A stretch of DNA of 64,000 nucleotides from Pseudeuparius sepicola (GCA_963920635.1 OY987299.1:19918901-19982900), one strand, 5' to 3'. Shown: positions 1 through 13,039, counted from the first letter of the stretch. Made by a program: numbers and translations. Notes: a model not told the origin generated them from the sequence alone.

Positions 1-440
1 TTCCAAAAAATTATCTCGACGCATTCGATCCGATTGAGAGAGGTTTGAATTCACTGGAGCGGACTCAAATACACGGCGTAAATCCTACAGATTGAAATTC
101 AATCATATTTAAAATTTCAAGTCAAGCCGCTATTTCCAAACAGAAGTTGGCCAGAAATATGCATCAACGGAGTAGGATTCAATACTGATGATGTAAACGT
201 AGAATTATAAAAAAATTGACATAACTCAATCGCATCCATTTCAATCCGATCGAGTTGTCACGAGATAAACGTAATCTATAAAACTTATCTAAAATCTGAT
301 TGGTCCACCAAATTCCTCTCAAAAAAGTAGTACAGTGACGTGAAAACCGCAACCCTCTAGCTTTAATAATAACCGAGATTTTTGAGAAAAACACCCAAAA
401 TGGGACACCCTGTACACCTTAGCTAATTTCTTGCCCGTGT
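1..440. repeat. Decayed repeat with a CAGGGTGTCC-type right end
   Basis: AT-rich DNA without a convincing gene. Near 402-413 it carries GGGACACCCTG followed by TA, which is the right-hand terminus of the CAGGGTGTCC repeat class seen elsewhere in the window. The matching left end would lie outside the window or has decayed. The short open frames here have no recognisable domain. Confidence 0.4.
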
Positions 441-454
441 CGATCTAGTTCGTC

Positions 455-780
455 AGTTTAATTCACATTTTCAACGGTCCGCCCGTAAAAAACCTCTCAC
501 CGCACCCACCGCAACCGCAATCCTTTTTAACCGTAGCGCCCGAATCCCTACCTAGCCGCCCATGATTTATGTGGGCGTCGCGGCGGCGGCGGCGCGTCCC
601 CGCAAATCCCGCCACGTGCAACTTTTCAAAGCCGGTCTGCAACAAAGCGTTCGCTAGACGCGCGCGCCTGCACTTGTCGCACGGGGCCCCTTTGATCCCC
701 CCCCGCATTTTCTACGGGGTTGTTAGGGATCGCCCCGGCTAAACCTATATCCTGAGGGCGTTTGAGGCGCGGCGCTGCCT
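455..780. other. GC-rich unique block, CpG island-like
   Basis: A sharply GC-rich and CpG-rich stretch with a (GGC)n-like tract at about 577-595 inside AT-rich surroundings. An open frame on the minus strand (463-708) is Arg- and Gly-rich and matches no family I recognise. The block could be a promoter-proximal exon, a 5' UTR or a conserved regulatory island; the sequence does not decide which. Confidence 0.35.
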
Positions 781-873
781 TGTTGCATGGGGTACACAAC
801 CAAAAAGAAAGTAAATGGGTTTGGAGCGTTTCGATCGATGAAATAATTACGGAAATTTTAGAACCCGTATATA

Positions 874-981
874 CAGGGTGTTCGAAAAATAGACGGAGAT
901 ATTTTAGAGGGTGATTCCCTGTTAAGAAATATGAAAAAAAGTTTCTATAAACATGGGTCCGGAAATGCAGAGTGCACCCTG
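874..981. mobile_element. Short internally deleted CAGGGTG TIR element
   Basis: It begins TA|CAGGGTG and ends CACCCTG|TA, about 108 bp in all. The inner part, with GAAAAAAAGTT followed by ACATGGGTCCG, matches the subterminal sequence of the transposase-bearing element at 62692. It is therefore probably a deletion derivative of that family. Confidence 0.6.
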
Positions 982-1057
982 TATAGAATCGTTACGCACT
1001 AACTAAAAGCATTTATGGTAATAAATAACAAAGAGGGTAATAGCGTTGACATAGTCG

Positions 1058-2097
1058 CATAGACGTAACTAGGTCGTATTTTTAGGGGGGGCTGATCAGG
1101 ACCGGCTTAAGATTTTGCGGGGCCGGGTGCCGCATGAAAATGCGGGGCCCGGACAAGGAATTATTTAATCCATTTTTGAAAGTCGGTACGCTACTTACAA
1201 AGCTATATTTTTTACATATGTCATTCTGTAAAAAGGTAGGCCGGGGCTACGAGTTTGGATCACTTCTGTGACATATATAGGAATTAATTTCGAGTGGTGG
1301 AGGGACAATTTTTGTGTCTTTTTTTAACAAGGGCATTTAAAATAATTCTAAAAAAATGCGCCGCAGGCGAAATTTTTTAAAAATTTGAAGAAAAATTACA
1401 TAAAATTAGTCTTGGGAAATCCCAATATCTTCAAATTTACAAGGTGGAGTGAATATTTTCAAATTCCGAAATGGGTTCGGTCTCGCCCTTCTAAATACGT
1501 TACTGATTGGATCACCCTGTACCACCCTTGAGGTGCCACACGCAAAAACGTTAATTTTAAGGCTTCAAAAGATAATGTACCTATAGGTCTATCTACTGGT
1601 AATTTAAGAAAAAACATTATAAAAAAGTAGAGGTTTCCGAGTAGAAACTAGAGAAAAAATGTTGGGAATGTCTGCTATTTTGTGATGCAAGATTATTTAC
1701 ATAGTACATATTATAACGAAACAACAATACACTGGATGAATAGCAAAATAAAAGTCTGGAGTCTGGCACAGCAAAAGTACAGACGCCCGTCTCGTCTCTC
1801 TTTCTCTCGGCAGCAGGCACGGTGTGTTCGCTCTCGCTTGCGCGTTTAAATTTCAGTCGGATTTTGTGGGGGCACAAGGCGCAAGATTCCGCAAGAGCAA
1901 GCGATTCGTCGAAACTGGTGAATTTAAAAAGGCGCGTGCGGTGTTCGCCGTGTTGCGTAACGTTGCGTTGTCAGAATGTTATAGATCTATTCTGTTTACG
2001 AGAAGCATATCTTCGCACATCCTTTACATTTTAGGGAGGGCTAATAGAAATGTAGGGGGGGCTTAGCCTTAGCCCCCCCCCCCTAGTTACGTCTATG
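1058..2097. mobile_element. hAT-type non-autonomous element with perfect 8-bp duplication
   Basis: The ends are a perfect 16-bp inverted repeat, CATAGACGTAACTAGG and its complement. The element is flanked on both sides by the identical 8-bp sequence CATAGTCG (1050-1057 and 2098-2105). An 8-bp target duplication and a GTAACTAGG-type end are typical of the hAT superfamily. G-runs or C-runs lie next to both ends. The 1040-bp interior has no recognisable transposase. A pyrimidine-rich, CpG-rich stretch at about 1780-1960 may be the remains of a promoter and 5' UTR. Another CACCCTGTA terminus at 1513-1521 suggests a nested remnant. The perfect duplication suggests a fairly recent insertion. Confidence 0.85.
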
Positions 2098-2105
2098 CAT
2101 AGTCG

Positions 2106-3008
2106 TATTTATAAGACTTCTCACGGCTATAGCTTTATATCCTGGAAAACAGATGGCGTTGATTGGCTAGCGATGTATTTTGCATTGTATTTGTCTACGG
2201 AGAGGGCATGGTAAATGGTAAAACAGTTTGCAGAACTGTTCGTGTGGGGGGCTATAACCATTTTGAAGTCATGTTTATACAAACATTTTTTTAAATTATG
2301 GCAGGTTAATTTCGGGACACCCGGCATAGAGTCACACGATGTGTAAATATGACAGTGTCATAAGAATAAGAAAGCTCGCTCATTTGCGAGAATAATGGCA
2401 ACCTGGAAATGTACCTATATACTTACTTTTACGGAAAGAACGACATGAAGGTAGTTATACCTAGTGGTTTTTCAACCTCCCGGATATAAGCCTAATTTAT
2501 TTAAGTTTTTTTTTTCATAAATAACGGTTTATTTTGTGATAATCCGCTTACACATAATATCTTTTTTTTAATAAATAAAGGAACATTTTCAGTTTTGACA
2601 ATATTAAATATTAGGACACAGATTTGTATGGTTTAAATTTTTTATCAAAAATAACGACACGAATCAATCTGAACAATAAAAAAGTCCCTAAAAGTTTTTT
2701 TTTTATAAATTTATAATGCACAAATTTGGTAGTTGCACCTTTTAAAATATAACTATATTTTTCAATAAAAAACTAAGAACTTTTAAACACAAAAATTATC
2801 TTAATTTGATGTGATGTCTCTGAAACGTTAGGTATATAGGAATAGACGACGCACGGTAATACAAAAAACACGGTTTTATTTTGCTTCTACATTAGCGGGT
2901 CGGGCGGAAGAAGACAAGGTAATTTGATTACTTTGGCATTTCTTAAATTCAGTCCTTCCTCTGTTGTAATGCATAATAAATAGTTTTTTGATAGACTTGT
3001 ATGTCGTA
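2106..3008. other. AT-rich intergenic stretch
   Basis: No gene or RNA is recognised. A degenerate GGGACACCCGG motif near 2315 may be an old terminus of the CAGGGTGTCC repeat class. Short open frames have no domain character. Confidence 0.4.
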
Positions 3009-3010
3009 TA

Positions 3011-3834
3011 CAGGATGATTTTTTTAGGTCTACCACCGCCATTTTCTCACTTATTTTACGCCCTACAAAAAAAGCGTAAGAGACAATAATGTTGCAATTT
3101 TGGACAGCTAAGTGGTGCTGCAAAAGAAATCGGCATCCATGGCCAACTTGTCGCGCAATATTAAAAAAACCTCAAATTGAGCAAAACTATTAATAGCCGT
3201 GGAATGTTTATTTTAAGAGACAGATGAGAACTTTTATATTGAAAATTGGTGGCACTGAGAAGCTTTATCCATCCACGTAGTCAGATAGTTTCAGCAAATT
3301 AGGCAGGGTCTTCGGCTCTCTTGAGGCTATGAAATTTTTTTTGTTTATTTCTTATTAAGCGATTTTCTCGCTTATTTTAGGCCGCACAGAAAATACGTAA
3401 GAAAACAAAATATGGCAATTTTGGTCAGCGAGGCGACTTTAAAAAAGGATTGGGCTTCCATGCCCAACTTTTCGCAGTGTACTAAAAAAATTTAAATCGA
3501 CAAAAATTTTCATGGTCTCAAGAGAGCCGAAGACCCTGTGTAATTTGCTGAAACTATCTGACTATGTGGATGGATAAAGCTTCTCAGTGCCATCAATTTT
3601 CAATATAAAAGTTTTTCTCTGTCTCTTAAAATAAACATTCCACGGCTATTAATAATTTTGCTCAATTTGAGGTTTTGTTAATATTGCGCGACAAGTTGGC
3701 CATGGATGACGATTTCTTTTACAGCACCACTTAGCTGTCCAAAATTGCAACATTTTTGTTTCTTATGCTTTTTTTTTTGTAGGGCGCAAAATAAGCGAGA
3801 AAATCGCGGTGTTAGACCTAAAAAAATCACCCTG
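3011..3834. repeat. Long palindromic MITE (foldback), about 0.82 kb
   Basis: The left end TA|CAGGATGATTTTTTTAGG and the right end CCTAAAAAAATCACCCTG|TA are inverted copies, and homology continues inward along nearly the whole length. Examples are ATGTTGCAATTTTGGACAGC near 3088 with its complement near 3735, and TCTTCGGCTCTCTTGAG near 3308 with its complement near 3518. The centre is close to 3425. TA on both sides fits an IS630/Tc1/mariner-type target. No coding capacity is seen. Confidence 0.85.
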
Positions 3835-4136
3835 TATATGCCTTGAAATACTTATATTTACAAAATACCCGAAATCGTATTAAAAAACTGGAAATCTTGA
3901 ATGTGTCAACAATAACATATTTTTTAAATTATGAAACAAAACAAGTTGCCTTTGCCTTGCCTTCCTATACCTAAATCGTTGGAATTAACATGGAAATTTA
4001 CCGGAGGCAAGAAAAAGTAAATTTTCCAGTGGCGTATCATTTTTAATTTTTTTGTTAAGGCGAAGATGAGGTTATTTTAGATCAAATTATAGTTTTCTTT
4101 GGATCAACAATGAACATATCTATATCTAGTAATGTA

Positions 4137-4898
4137 CAGGGTGTGTCTTTTTTATGATCAATATGGGGATCTCGGTAACTAGCGGAGACAGAAGGAAGGT
4201 TAAATGGGAAAATAATTGCGGTTTTGTGGACCCAATTTAATGCGTCTTGTGGATTTTTTAAAAAAGTCATAGCTTATTAGATATGTTGAAAAAGCGAAAT
4301 TTTGGTGATTTATTCTAATCCATCTAGCTTCGTTCTTTCTTGTTTTAGATAAAAACTGTAAACACAAAATTGGAGGGAACTGTGTCCCCAATGCGGTCAT
4401 CTTGTCCTACTTTCCATGGCAGCTGCCATTTTCGAGATATGACACAAACTTTTATTTTTTTAAATAGAAACCATAGTTGGCCAAGGTTTCAAAAAATCAG
4501 GCATTTTTAGAGCTTTCCAACGATATAATACTCGATATGGATATTCGGAAAAATAACGAAAACAACTATGCATTTAAAAAAACACATGTTTATGTCATAT
4601 CTCGAAAATGACAGCTGTCACGAAAACAATTCCCGGGACACAATTCCCTCCAACTTTTGTATGCACACTTATTGTCTAAAATCAGAAACAACGAAGATAG
4701 ATGGATTAGATTAAATCGCAAACATTTCGTTTTTTCAAAATGTCTAGTAGGTACTTAAGTCATGACTTTTCAAAAAATCCGTAATCCACAAGGCTCGTTA
4801 AATTGGGCCCACAAAACTGCAATTCATTCCTCATTAACCTTCCTTCTATCTCCTCTAGTTTCCGAGATCGCCCTACTGATCGTAAAAAAATCACCCTG
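4137..4898. repeat. Long palindromic MITE (foldback), about 0.76 kb
   Basis: It starts TA|CAGGGTGTGTC and ends TCACCCTG. Long inverted arms include GATAGATGGATTAGAT-like and TCATATCTCGAAAATG-like segments on opposite strands. The centre is near 4518. A half-copy of the same family lies at about 40443-40715. The right-hand TA has become TG. Confidence 0.85.
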
Positions 4899-4900
4899 TG

Positions 4901-7860
4901 TGCAAAAATGAATTGTGAGAAAAGAGGGCCGTCCATATTTGTGTCGCTCGTAACCACAGATTTTTCTGACAAACATTCGCTGAGACTTTTGAGCGGGCTA
5001 ATACTCAACGGCGCCGGCGGCGGTCCCGTTGAATCCACTAGGATTCACTGTACATAGAGTTGTCAGATCTCGATTAGATAAATATATCAGCTTAACTAGA
5101 TGTAATTCCACTTTCAATTTAAATTTGTAGCTCGCGGCGAGAACAAATAGTCCTAGCAATGTTTGTAGTTAGATACTCCAGATTGCACCGACGCTGACAT
5201 CAACCGCGATCGATGGAGTTGGTATTGCTGTCTTTGTTCAAATAACTCAAAAAAGACGTCCCTATATCAAGTCGCCTTTGTTGACCATAAACTAGATAGA
5301 AAAGGGAAAATATAAAAATAACAAAATGTAATGAAAACTACTAAATTTGTCTGCGATCAATTTGCGCAGAGGAATAGACACAAGGTATATAACGCAAAAT
5401 TTAATATATTTGATTTTTTCAAAAAATTCACCGTTTACGGCATATTGACCCATATTAAATAAATCCACTTTCATTGAAAATCTGAAGTGAATTGGGATAC
5501 GTAAAACATGTTGCATATTAAGGAAAAAAGCATGATCTATTGGAGGGGGGGGGGGGGAAGGAGAAAGCGACAACACAATATGAATCCGTTCGTTCAAAAT
5601 GAAACGTTGGCGTCTTTCTTTCCAAAAAGTTTATTACTGTTCAACATGTATATTTGCATATTTGCTCTTTCCATTACGTCCTACAGATTGAATAATTATT
5701 ACAAGTATTAGGTAATATTAAATCGAAATGAAACAGTACTAATTCCGATATATCATCATCTGTCTAATGAGAAATTGAAAACCCCAAACAGTTTCAATTT
5801 TGTAACAAATTGTTCTATTTTTCTTCAATACTGCACAAGTTCCCGGTTGGGACCGGAATTTTAAATAATTTAAAGTAATTTGCGGCTCTACGAATTTCTC
5901 CAAACTCAAACTTTAGTTATCCTGAGTTAAGAACCGCCTAACTTAAGCGTTATAAATTATTATATAGTAAAACATTTCCATAAGTAATTTTCCTCTTCGC
6001 CCGTTAAAAATTAAATAAGACGAAATTTATGGTGCAAACATCAAAGACAATCTTCACAGCATATTTATACCGTAAAATGATATTACCTTCCAGGAAATTG
6101 TTGTTGGTTTTTGAGAAGATGCTAATAGATTTTTCAAACGTTTCCCCGGTGAAGTTTCTCGGTTATTACACTTTCATTCACATTCGCTGAAAAACAGGCC
6201 TCTCTCCGTAGGGGCGGATAATGCTGTTTGGAGCTCATTTCTTTTTAGGGTTTTCCAACGAGATCTTTTTAAATTATTAACCTGGATCGAATTTATATTT
6301 TTCATCCTACGTTCGCTTCGCTGTGCTCGACAAAGTTTTTTAAACTCCGTAGGTGGCCCAGTATTTTTTTTATCGTAACGGGGATATTCACAAAGAAATA
6401 GATCTATGTTTGGACGTCATAAAAAGGTCGTGAATAGCCTCATTCGTGAATAGTCTCATTAGCTTGACGGCACTGCCTCAATTGAGAAGCGTGCGACGCG
6501 TGTCCCTCCAAGAGTTGTCCCTTGCGCATATTACCACAGTAAAAACGTAACTGTCGCAGGATAAATACAAACAGTGACTATAGAAAAATTGGTATGCTTG
6601 GGTTTCTTGAGATGGTAAATAATAATTTTTGGTTACTTTTTATGTAGTTTTCTGCAGTTATGTCCTACCGCTTTGACAAATCGGAATCACACTTAAAGCA
6701 AAACTGGATAAAAAATAATATGAAAGAACATCCTTTTTATAACGTAAAATATGTATGGTAATTTAATGTAGAGATTTTTGCAGTTAACCGTTTCAATACT
6801 CATTATTAATACCTTAATTGCTTTGGGTTGCCATTTAAAAATGATTATTGGCAAAAATCCAGAATAACTAACTTACTCATTTGTATTTTAAAGATTACAA
6901 CTGAGAGTACTACACCCCACATACTTTAAGCAATTTGCGGTGAAAGGGTGGCCATATCGAGTAGTTCCTTAAGGGGGGCCTCGCCATTGTATGTTTGGTT
7001 GCCTGTATCAATGTATTTTTATTTCCAACTAGCTGGAAAAAGTAGCGAATTTCAAAGGATTACAAAAAACACGGGTATTTTTAAAATATCCATAGATACT
7101 AATGACACTAATTTAAAAGTTATGGGCGAGATTTTTTTTTGAATTTCAAACTTTATGCCGGCATAAATTCGTCTATTTTGTCTCTTGAGCCGGAATTTTA
7201 CCTTCGTTAAGATTGGCATAGGTTTCGGAATATGCTCGGAACGAAAACACGGTAATAAACATTGTAATTATCCAGTCTTGTTGTAAATAAAAAACATAGG
7301 CAAAATACCCCTTAAATTATGCAGCGGGAATGCAAAAGTGTGGCTATTATTTATCAGATGGCGCGAAAAACAGACGATCGATGAACGGTTGACGCTGTTG
7401 TTACAGGTCCAGTTTAATAATTACATATATTATGTTCATATGATCAATTTTACGTTTTGGCGATATAATATTCAATCAACTAAGCTGTCTGATTACTTTT
7501 TTATATTTTTGTATTACTTCCATATTATTATATACTATGAATTGCGAATTTTTATTATTAAAATAATATAAAACTTCAAAAGGTATATTCGGGAGACCCT
7601 CGTAGCTCAAAGACTCCGATCTGTAATTTTAACCCCTCTCTTTTTAGCAATGGATCATTGATTTTTAGCTTGAAAGTTACACGGCGGCACTAAAAACTGC
7701 TTTAGTTGATTTTGCATTATTTATACATACGTGTGGGTTGGGTACTGTTATGTTCTTATAGTTATGTCGCCGTTATGTATTTTTCGTGAGGAAAACACAA
7801 TCGTTAGCATATAAACTGACATTAGGGAAGGATTCATGTCTATGTCTCTATATGTATAGG
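4901..7860. other. Unassigned AT-rich stretch
   Basis: No gene is supported. Items seen are a GC-rich patch around 4990-5045, a 13-G homopolymer at 5545-5557 and many short open frames without domain signal. Some of this may be intron or intergenic DNA of a host gene. Confidence 0.4.
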
Positions 7861-7875
7861 TATGTCGAAAATTAT

Positions 7876-9010
7876 CTATACCGGGTGTTCCATTTTAATA
7901 AATGCAGCTATTATAAATATCTCAAAAACGAAAATCACAAAAAAATCACATACAAGTTGAAACATATTATGAGGTGCAATGTAAGACGCACGTTTTCACT
8001 TGTAGGCAGACGACGTTTTCAAGGTCACTTGAATGTCTACTGTGTTTTTACTGTTAAAGGCATATCTTTAGTTAAAGAATGTGATTCGGCACATTTTCTG
8101 TAGGTATAGTATTGCGCTGGTATTGCTGGCTTAAAAGTTCTACAAAATTATGTTTAGTTTTTTCAATGAAATGAAACATGGTCTTTTATGAGTACATAAG
8201 GTGTTTCTTCGTTTGCATTAACACTACATTCAAACACACATTTTAAGTAACGCAATAATTAAGATAAATATATATCTCGAAAATAAAAAATGAAAAAAGA
8301 AAACGATATATTGATGCGAAAGAACATCTTCTGTACCTATATGTTAAACATCTACAGTGTGACCTCCGTTAAGGAGTTACCACCCTGGTAAAATATCTTT
8401 ATTTGTTTACCGATTTTGATAAAACTTTTTTTTGTTAGGTTCAAAAAGCACATTAAACAATGTGTGTAACTTTACTTTTGGGCTGTAATCACGGCCACCT
8501 GTCAACACATGGGCTCAATTTCAAAAAAGTACTATTATTTGTTTAATAATATTTTTATTAGGTACAGGGTGTCCGCCTGAAGGTGATAGGAGCATTCAAT
8601 TTAAAATTTAACCATTCCGTATTTTTTGAGACAAATTAATGATTTAAAAACCAGTTTGTTGCAGTTTTTTCCAAACAATGTAATGTCGTTTGGAAAAAAA
8701 CAATCGAACGTCAAACAAAAGTTATAACCAAAAAATCTTTTTGGAAAAAATGAAGATGGTGCAAAATGTATCTTTTTATTAATTTAAACATATTTTTTTT
8801 ATTAACGGATAATAATAGAACACATATGCACTTAACTTTGGGGTTACCTTTCGATTAAAAACGAGGAAAAATAACCGACTCAAACGTGGTCACGTGACTT
8901 TCGCTATCTGTCAAAAATTATATTTAAAAAATAAAATCCCTAAAAATTGGCTTATTTGTTACAATTTCAAAACGTTTAACTTGAAAAAGTCGTTTCTATT
9001 TTAATGTTAC
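7876..9010. repeat. Dispersed-repeat fragments with CGGGTGTTCC and CAGGGTGTCC ends
   Basis: Left-end-like motifs occur at about 7880 (ACCGGGTGTTCC) and about 8566 (ACAGGGTGTCC). A segment near 8885-8925, with GGTCACGTGACTTTCGC followed by ATCTGTCAAA, recurs in diverged form near 32068-32100, so it belongs to a dispersed family. No coding region is recognised. Confidence 0.45.
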
Positions 9011-9200
9011 ATAAGCGCCTATTTCCTATTTATACTAGCTATACAACATAATATACGAGTATCATTCTATAATTTTATTAACTTTTTATTATTACTAAAA
9101 AATATCGATAAGAATATGTCTTTTTCAAAAGAAAATTATATTAACGGTTTAAAATTCTGTTTGACGCAAAGTTGATGTACCGGCAAGCATTTAGGTAGTA

Positions 9201-9320
9201 CCATAGAAGAATCTACTACGTAAATTCTTCTATGGTAGTACCATAGAAGAATCTACTACGTAAATTCTTCTATGGTAGTACCATAGAAGAATCTACTACG
9301 TAAATTCTTCTATGGTAGTA
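9201..9320. repeat. Perfect tandem array of three 40-bp hairpin units
   Basis: Three identical 40-bp units follow each other. Each contains CCATAGAAGAAT, an 11-base spacer and the exact complement ATTCTTCTATGG, so each can form a 12-bp stem. The identity of all three points to recent amplification or strong homogenisation. The flanks are AT-rich and show no terminal inverted repeats. Confidence 0.95.
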
Positions 9321-12260
9321 CCTATAAATTTATTTACATTACATTTTCCATTACTCTAAATGTATGCCAAAATAATACATATATTAAGATATCAGCAAAT
9401 AGTAGGTATTTCACGTATCTAACAAAATTCACAACTTTACGTCAACTTTGGATCAAATACAACAGAATTTTAATTTCTTTCGGTTTATCAATATTAAGTA
9501 CTTAATGAAAAGTTAATAGAATGATAAAAGATAAAACTATAGTGACATAAATTCTAAATGTCAGTTAGGGTAAGTATTGTGATCATTCATGCGGTTTTGA
9601 GGGAGAATTATTATATATGTCATGACAGTAGATTTGACAGCCGGTAGGTAGTCCTATTTTACTCAACAATATTCTTAATAACTATGAAAAAATATAGAAA
9701 AATAAAGGAGCGTAAATATTCATATTATTATTTTGTGTTTAACAAATTCTCAGTTTCAATCCCAAAATACGCCAGGATGGAAGCGATGTGCTGTTATTTG
9801 TATAAAAAAGGGGGTCGGTCCGCCTGCCTCCCCCTAGACCCCTGGTTCCGACCAACGACCTTGCCGGGCAACAAAACAACTTATAGATAAGGAACGGAAA
9901 CTTATTTTAGCAAGGCGAAACATTACTTTTTATTCTCGCTCTGTACCAATGGCCGCTCTCCAACTCCAGCGCCATCTTACAGACACTTGCGCAATTTTTG
10001 CACTCCAGTACCCAATTTCTGTTTTAGCAACATTTATCCTAGTTAGGAACACGGTCAAATGAAGGTCGTCGCGAGATGATGACGTTTTATTTCCGTCCTT
10101 AAGTAAAGTATCTGCGCCTGAGTAGCAGCTTCTTTGGTTATTTCATTTACTTTAATACTATTTTTAGAAAGTTAGTTTCTTATTATGAATATATTTTTTT
10201 GTAAGTATACATTAAAAAATTTACCCGTGTAAAGCATAAAAAACTGCTGGTAAACTTTTCTCGTGTAAACTTATACACCAAATCTTGTTACAATGGATTA
10301 TTGCTACCAACTTACTTTTGGTAAATATATTTCTTCATCAGAAAATGCCGTGTGATGTAAAAAATACGCGAGCGGGTGTTGAAAATACACGATGTGTGTT
10401 TCTAAAAACACATATCTTAAAGTGCAATTTTAGTGCTAATCATGGATGCTATTTTTGACACAGGTTGTGTCTTTTTAACACCGCTCGTGTTTCATTTACA
10501 CCGTTCGTATTTTTTTTTTAAACACCGCCCGTGTTGAGATCAAGGTCAGAATAACGGAATATTTGGACTTTCTGCTCCCTCAGTCAGTCAGTCTCTCGTT
10601 GAATTTTTGAGCGTCGTGTTCTGTCTATATATTCCGCGCCCCTTATCTCATCGCTATACCTAAAGGTAAGCAATTATTTAGCCCAATAAGTAAAAGATTA
10701 TTCACTATTCTTCCATTTTTACAGATCTAGTGATTAGCCACTACCAAGTAAATGAAGTAAATATCAAAGTTTAAGCATTTCAAATGTTGGTCATGTATTC
10801 AATAACTGCCTGTATATTTTTAAAATATTTAAAGTGACTTTCTATATAATAATCCTACCTCCTACCATACTATTGACTAGCCCAAAAAGCACCTGCTACA
10901 CCATTTAGGTGTATTTCTTTTCAAAGTTTCGATTTGTAATTGTACCTCTTAGTAAATATAAGGCAAAAATTCAAGTGGTTGTTCAATAGGTTATTTTAAG
11001 AATATTTTGTGGTTTTGTTGGTTTTTGCCGCTTTTGTTTCGAAGATACAGGGCTATTCCTAAAGGTTTTTCGACAATAACAATATTTTGAATGTATATAA
11101 GCTATCGACTTTAAACAATTGAGTCAATGTATTGCAATATATTTTATTAGAATAATAATTTTAAAAATAAGAAAAAATGTTTTGTCAAAAAACCTTTATC
11201 GTTGTGTATCGCCGAAACAAAGCTGCTGTATTAAAATCCTCGATGGAAAAAATATACTTAAAATAACCCAGGGAATAATCCTTTGAATGTTTACCATATG
11301 TTTATTAAACATTTTGTATATAGGTAAAAAAACCGTATTACGAAACACCAGATGTCGTAAAATTTGTACACGAAAAATGGTAAATTTTACACTAAAGGCG
11401 TGTATTATGCTAGACACGCCCGTGTAAATATTCGTGTAAAAATTCAAATTGTATACCAAAACGAAAGTGGTTAATTTAACCATGATCCCTGTGGACTTAG
11501 TGTCGGTTAAGGGCACAAATCTCGCATAATTTTTTTAGGTTAAAAGGGATGCTCTTTCATATTTTTGACCCGGAAAATTAGTATTCAAGATTTTTCATCC
11601 ACTTTACTAGTCCAGTAAAAATACAACTAACCGCCATATTAATTAAAAAAAAAAAACGGTTATTTTTCGATAACTTTTTTGAAAATACTGTCTAAAAGTT
11701 AACATTGTTTATGTTTTTTTTAATGGGCATAAGTTAAAATTGTATAAAAAAATTTAAAAAAAAACACAAAGAGAAAAAAACGATTATTTTCGATTTTTGT
11801 ATTTTTATAAGGCAGGGCCATGAAATCATGGGAATTGATGGCTTATGTGAGCTCTAATCAAACTGCAAAGAAATAATTTTAAAATATATCTCGGTGTTTG
11901 TACAGAGTACTCCGAAATACCGTATTTTTGGCATGTATGAAGCTATTTTCTGAACGTCCTGTATAAGCTATGACCGTGAAACATGGTATGTGTGGTTTGC
12001 GGGTATGGCCAATACGACTCTATTCATTTTTTTCCTAAAGAAATGCCTAATGTACTTTTGCAGTTTTTGGGGGTATTATAATTTTGATCGTAGTAGTAGG
12101 TCATGGAAAAGACGAATCTGAAAAAAAAAATAGTGTCAAAATGTAGATCTTTCGGAGCACTATATTTAAAAAAAGTTTTTGAAAATCGGTCAACCCGTAA
12201 AAAAATAATGAATTGTCTCGACTTGAAGTGAAACACACTGTATATACACGACAAAAAATA
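9321..12260. other. AT-rich stretch with recurrent CGTGTAAA motifs
   Basis: No gene is supported. CGTGTAAA or TTTACACG-like octamers recur near 10224, 10263, 11421 and 11434, and ACACCG(C)TCGTGTT-like motifs recur near 10480-10535. A CpG-bearing patch at about 9815-9880 has no known domain. The region may be a decayed repeat. Confidence 0.35.
10625..10670 (+). promoter_or_regulatory. Possible TATA promoter and 5' splice donor
   Basis: CTATATAT at 10625-10632 is followed about 20 bases later by a TCA initiator-like triplet (10648-10650) and then by AAAG|GTAAG, a good splice donor, at 10666. This spacing could mark a short untranslated first exon. Such motifs also arise by chance in AT-rich DNA, and no coding exon is linked to it. 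Confidence 0.2.
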
Positions 12261-12475
12261 TATACGAAGGAAATTTAGTCCTATATGTCTCACAGCTCTT
12301 TCATTTCAAAATGACGACCGGTTTTTTAATATTATATGTTATTAGGCCACAAAACAAAAACTAGTAAGAAAGATTAAAACTTAAATCAAACGAGTAAAAC
12401 GAAACCGGTCGTCATTTTGATATAAAAGATTTGTGAGACATACTTAGAACTATAATTCATTTCCTTTATCTACAA
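12261..12475. repeat. Short foldback MITE, about 0.21 kb
   Basis: Inverted arms share TATGTCTCACA and AAAATGACGACCGGTTT (12310-12326) with complements AAACCGGTCGTCATTTT (12402-12418) and TGTGAGACATA. Homology extends outward to AAGGAAATT and its complement. The centre is near 12365. No target duplication is clear. Confidence 0.8.
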
Positions 12476-12639
12476 AAGTCTACAAAAGTAGACGTCGTAA
12501 TACTGCGGGTGGTAGCTGCATGACTCGCCCTAGCCTTTTTATAGCGAACACACCAATTATTAAAACTTAGCGCAAGTTTTCCGCCTTAGTCGCAAAAATC
12601 CCCGAATATATCTCCCACTTTTTCTAATCATATAAATCC

Positions 12640-12910
12640 GAATTAGCGTCCGAGGGAGATGTTTGCAGGGCGCATCCCAGCCGGCGCTGCTCCGCTCTTA
12701 ATTTTCGTCTTTGTTTTTGAAGCGCCCTTCAGCTCGGCTGCAACTTTTAAAAAGTATACGCGGACGGGATCTCTCGTATATTTTGCGGGAGTTTCAGAGA
12801 TGTCAAATTCGAATTGTTGGCAGGATGCCGGTCGCAATTAAATGCAGAATCCGTAATCGTTTCCGATTTTCGACCTGGAAGTCCGCAGCGGAGTCGGCAA
12901 CTTTATGATT
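12640..12910. other. GC-richer unique block
   Basis: Moderately GC-rich DNA stands out from its flanks. Overlapping open frames lie on both strands (12643-12837 minus, 12659-12841 plus), but neither shows a known domain or clear splice sites. Conserved non-coding DNA or a decayed exon are both possible. Confidence 0.3.
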
Positions 12911-13039
12911 CTATATGCATAGTTTTGAAATGGGGAATGTTCTGGAAAATGTATTGACACGTCAGCATGGCACAGAGGTTAGAGGTTTTTATGGTAGCAT
13001 GCATTCTTCATATCCTTGGCGAGTACCAAGGTCTATTGA

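Noticed and set aside
4760..5057. 92- and 84-codon overlapping frames
   Set aside because: They overlap the arm of the 4137-4898 foldback and show no domain character.
9201..9320. CRISPR-like array
   Set aside because: The units are contiguous with no variable spacers and the context is animal DNA.
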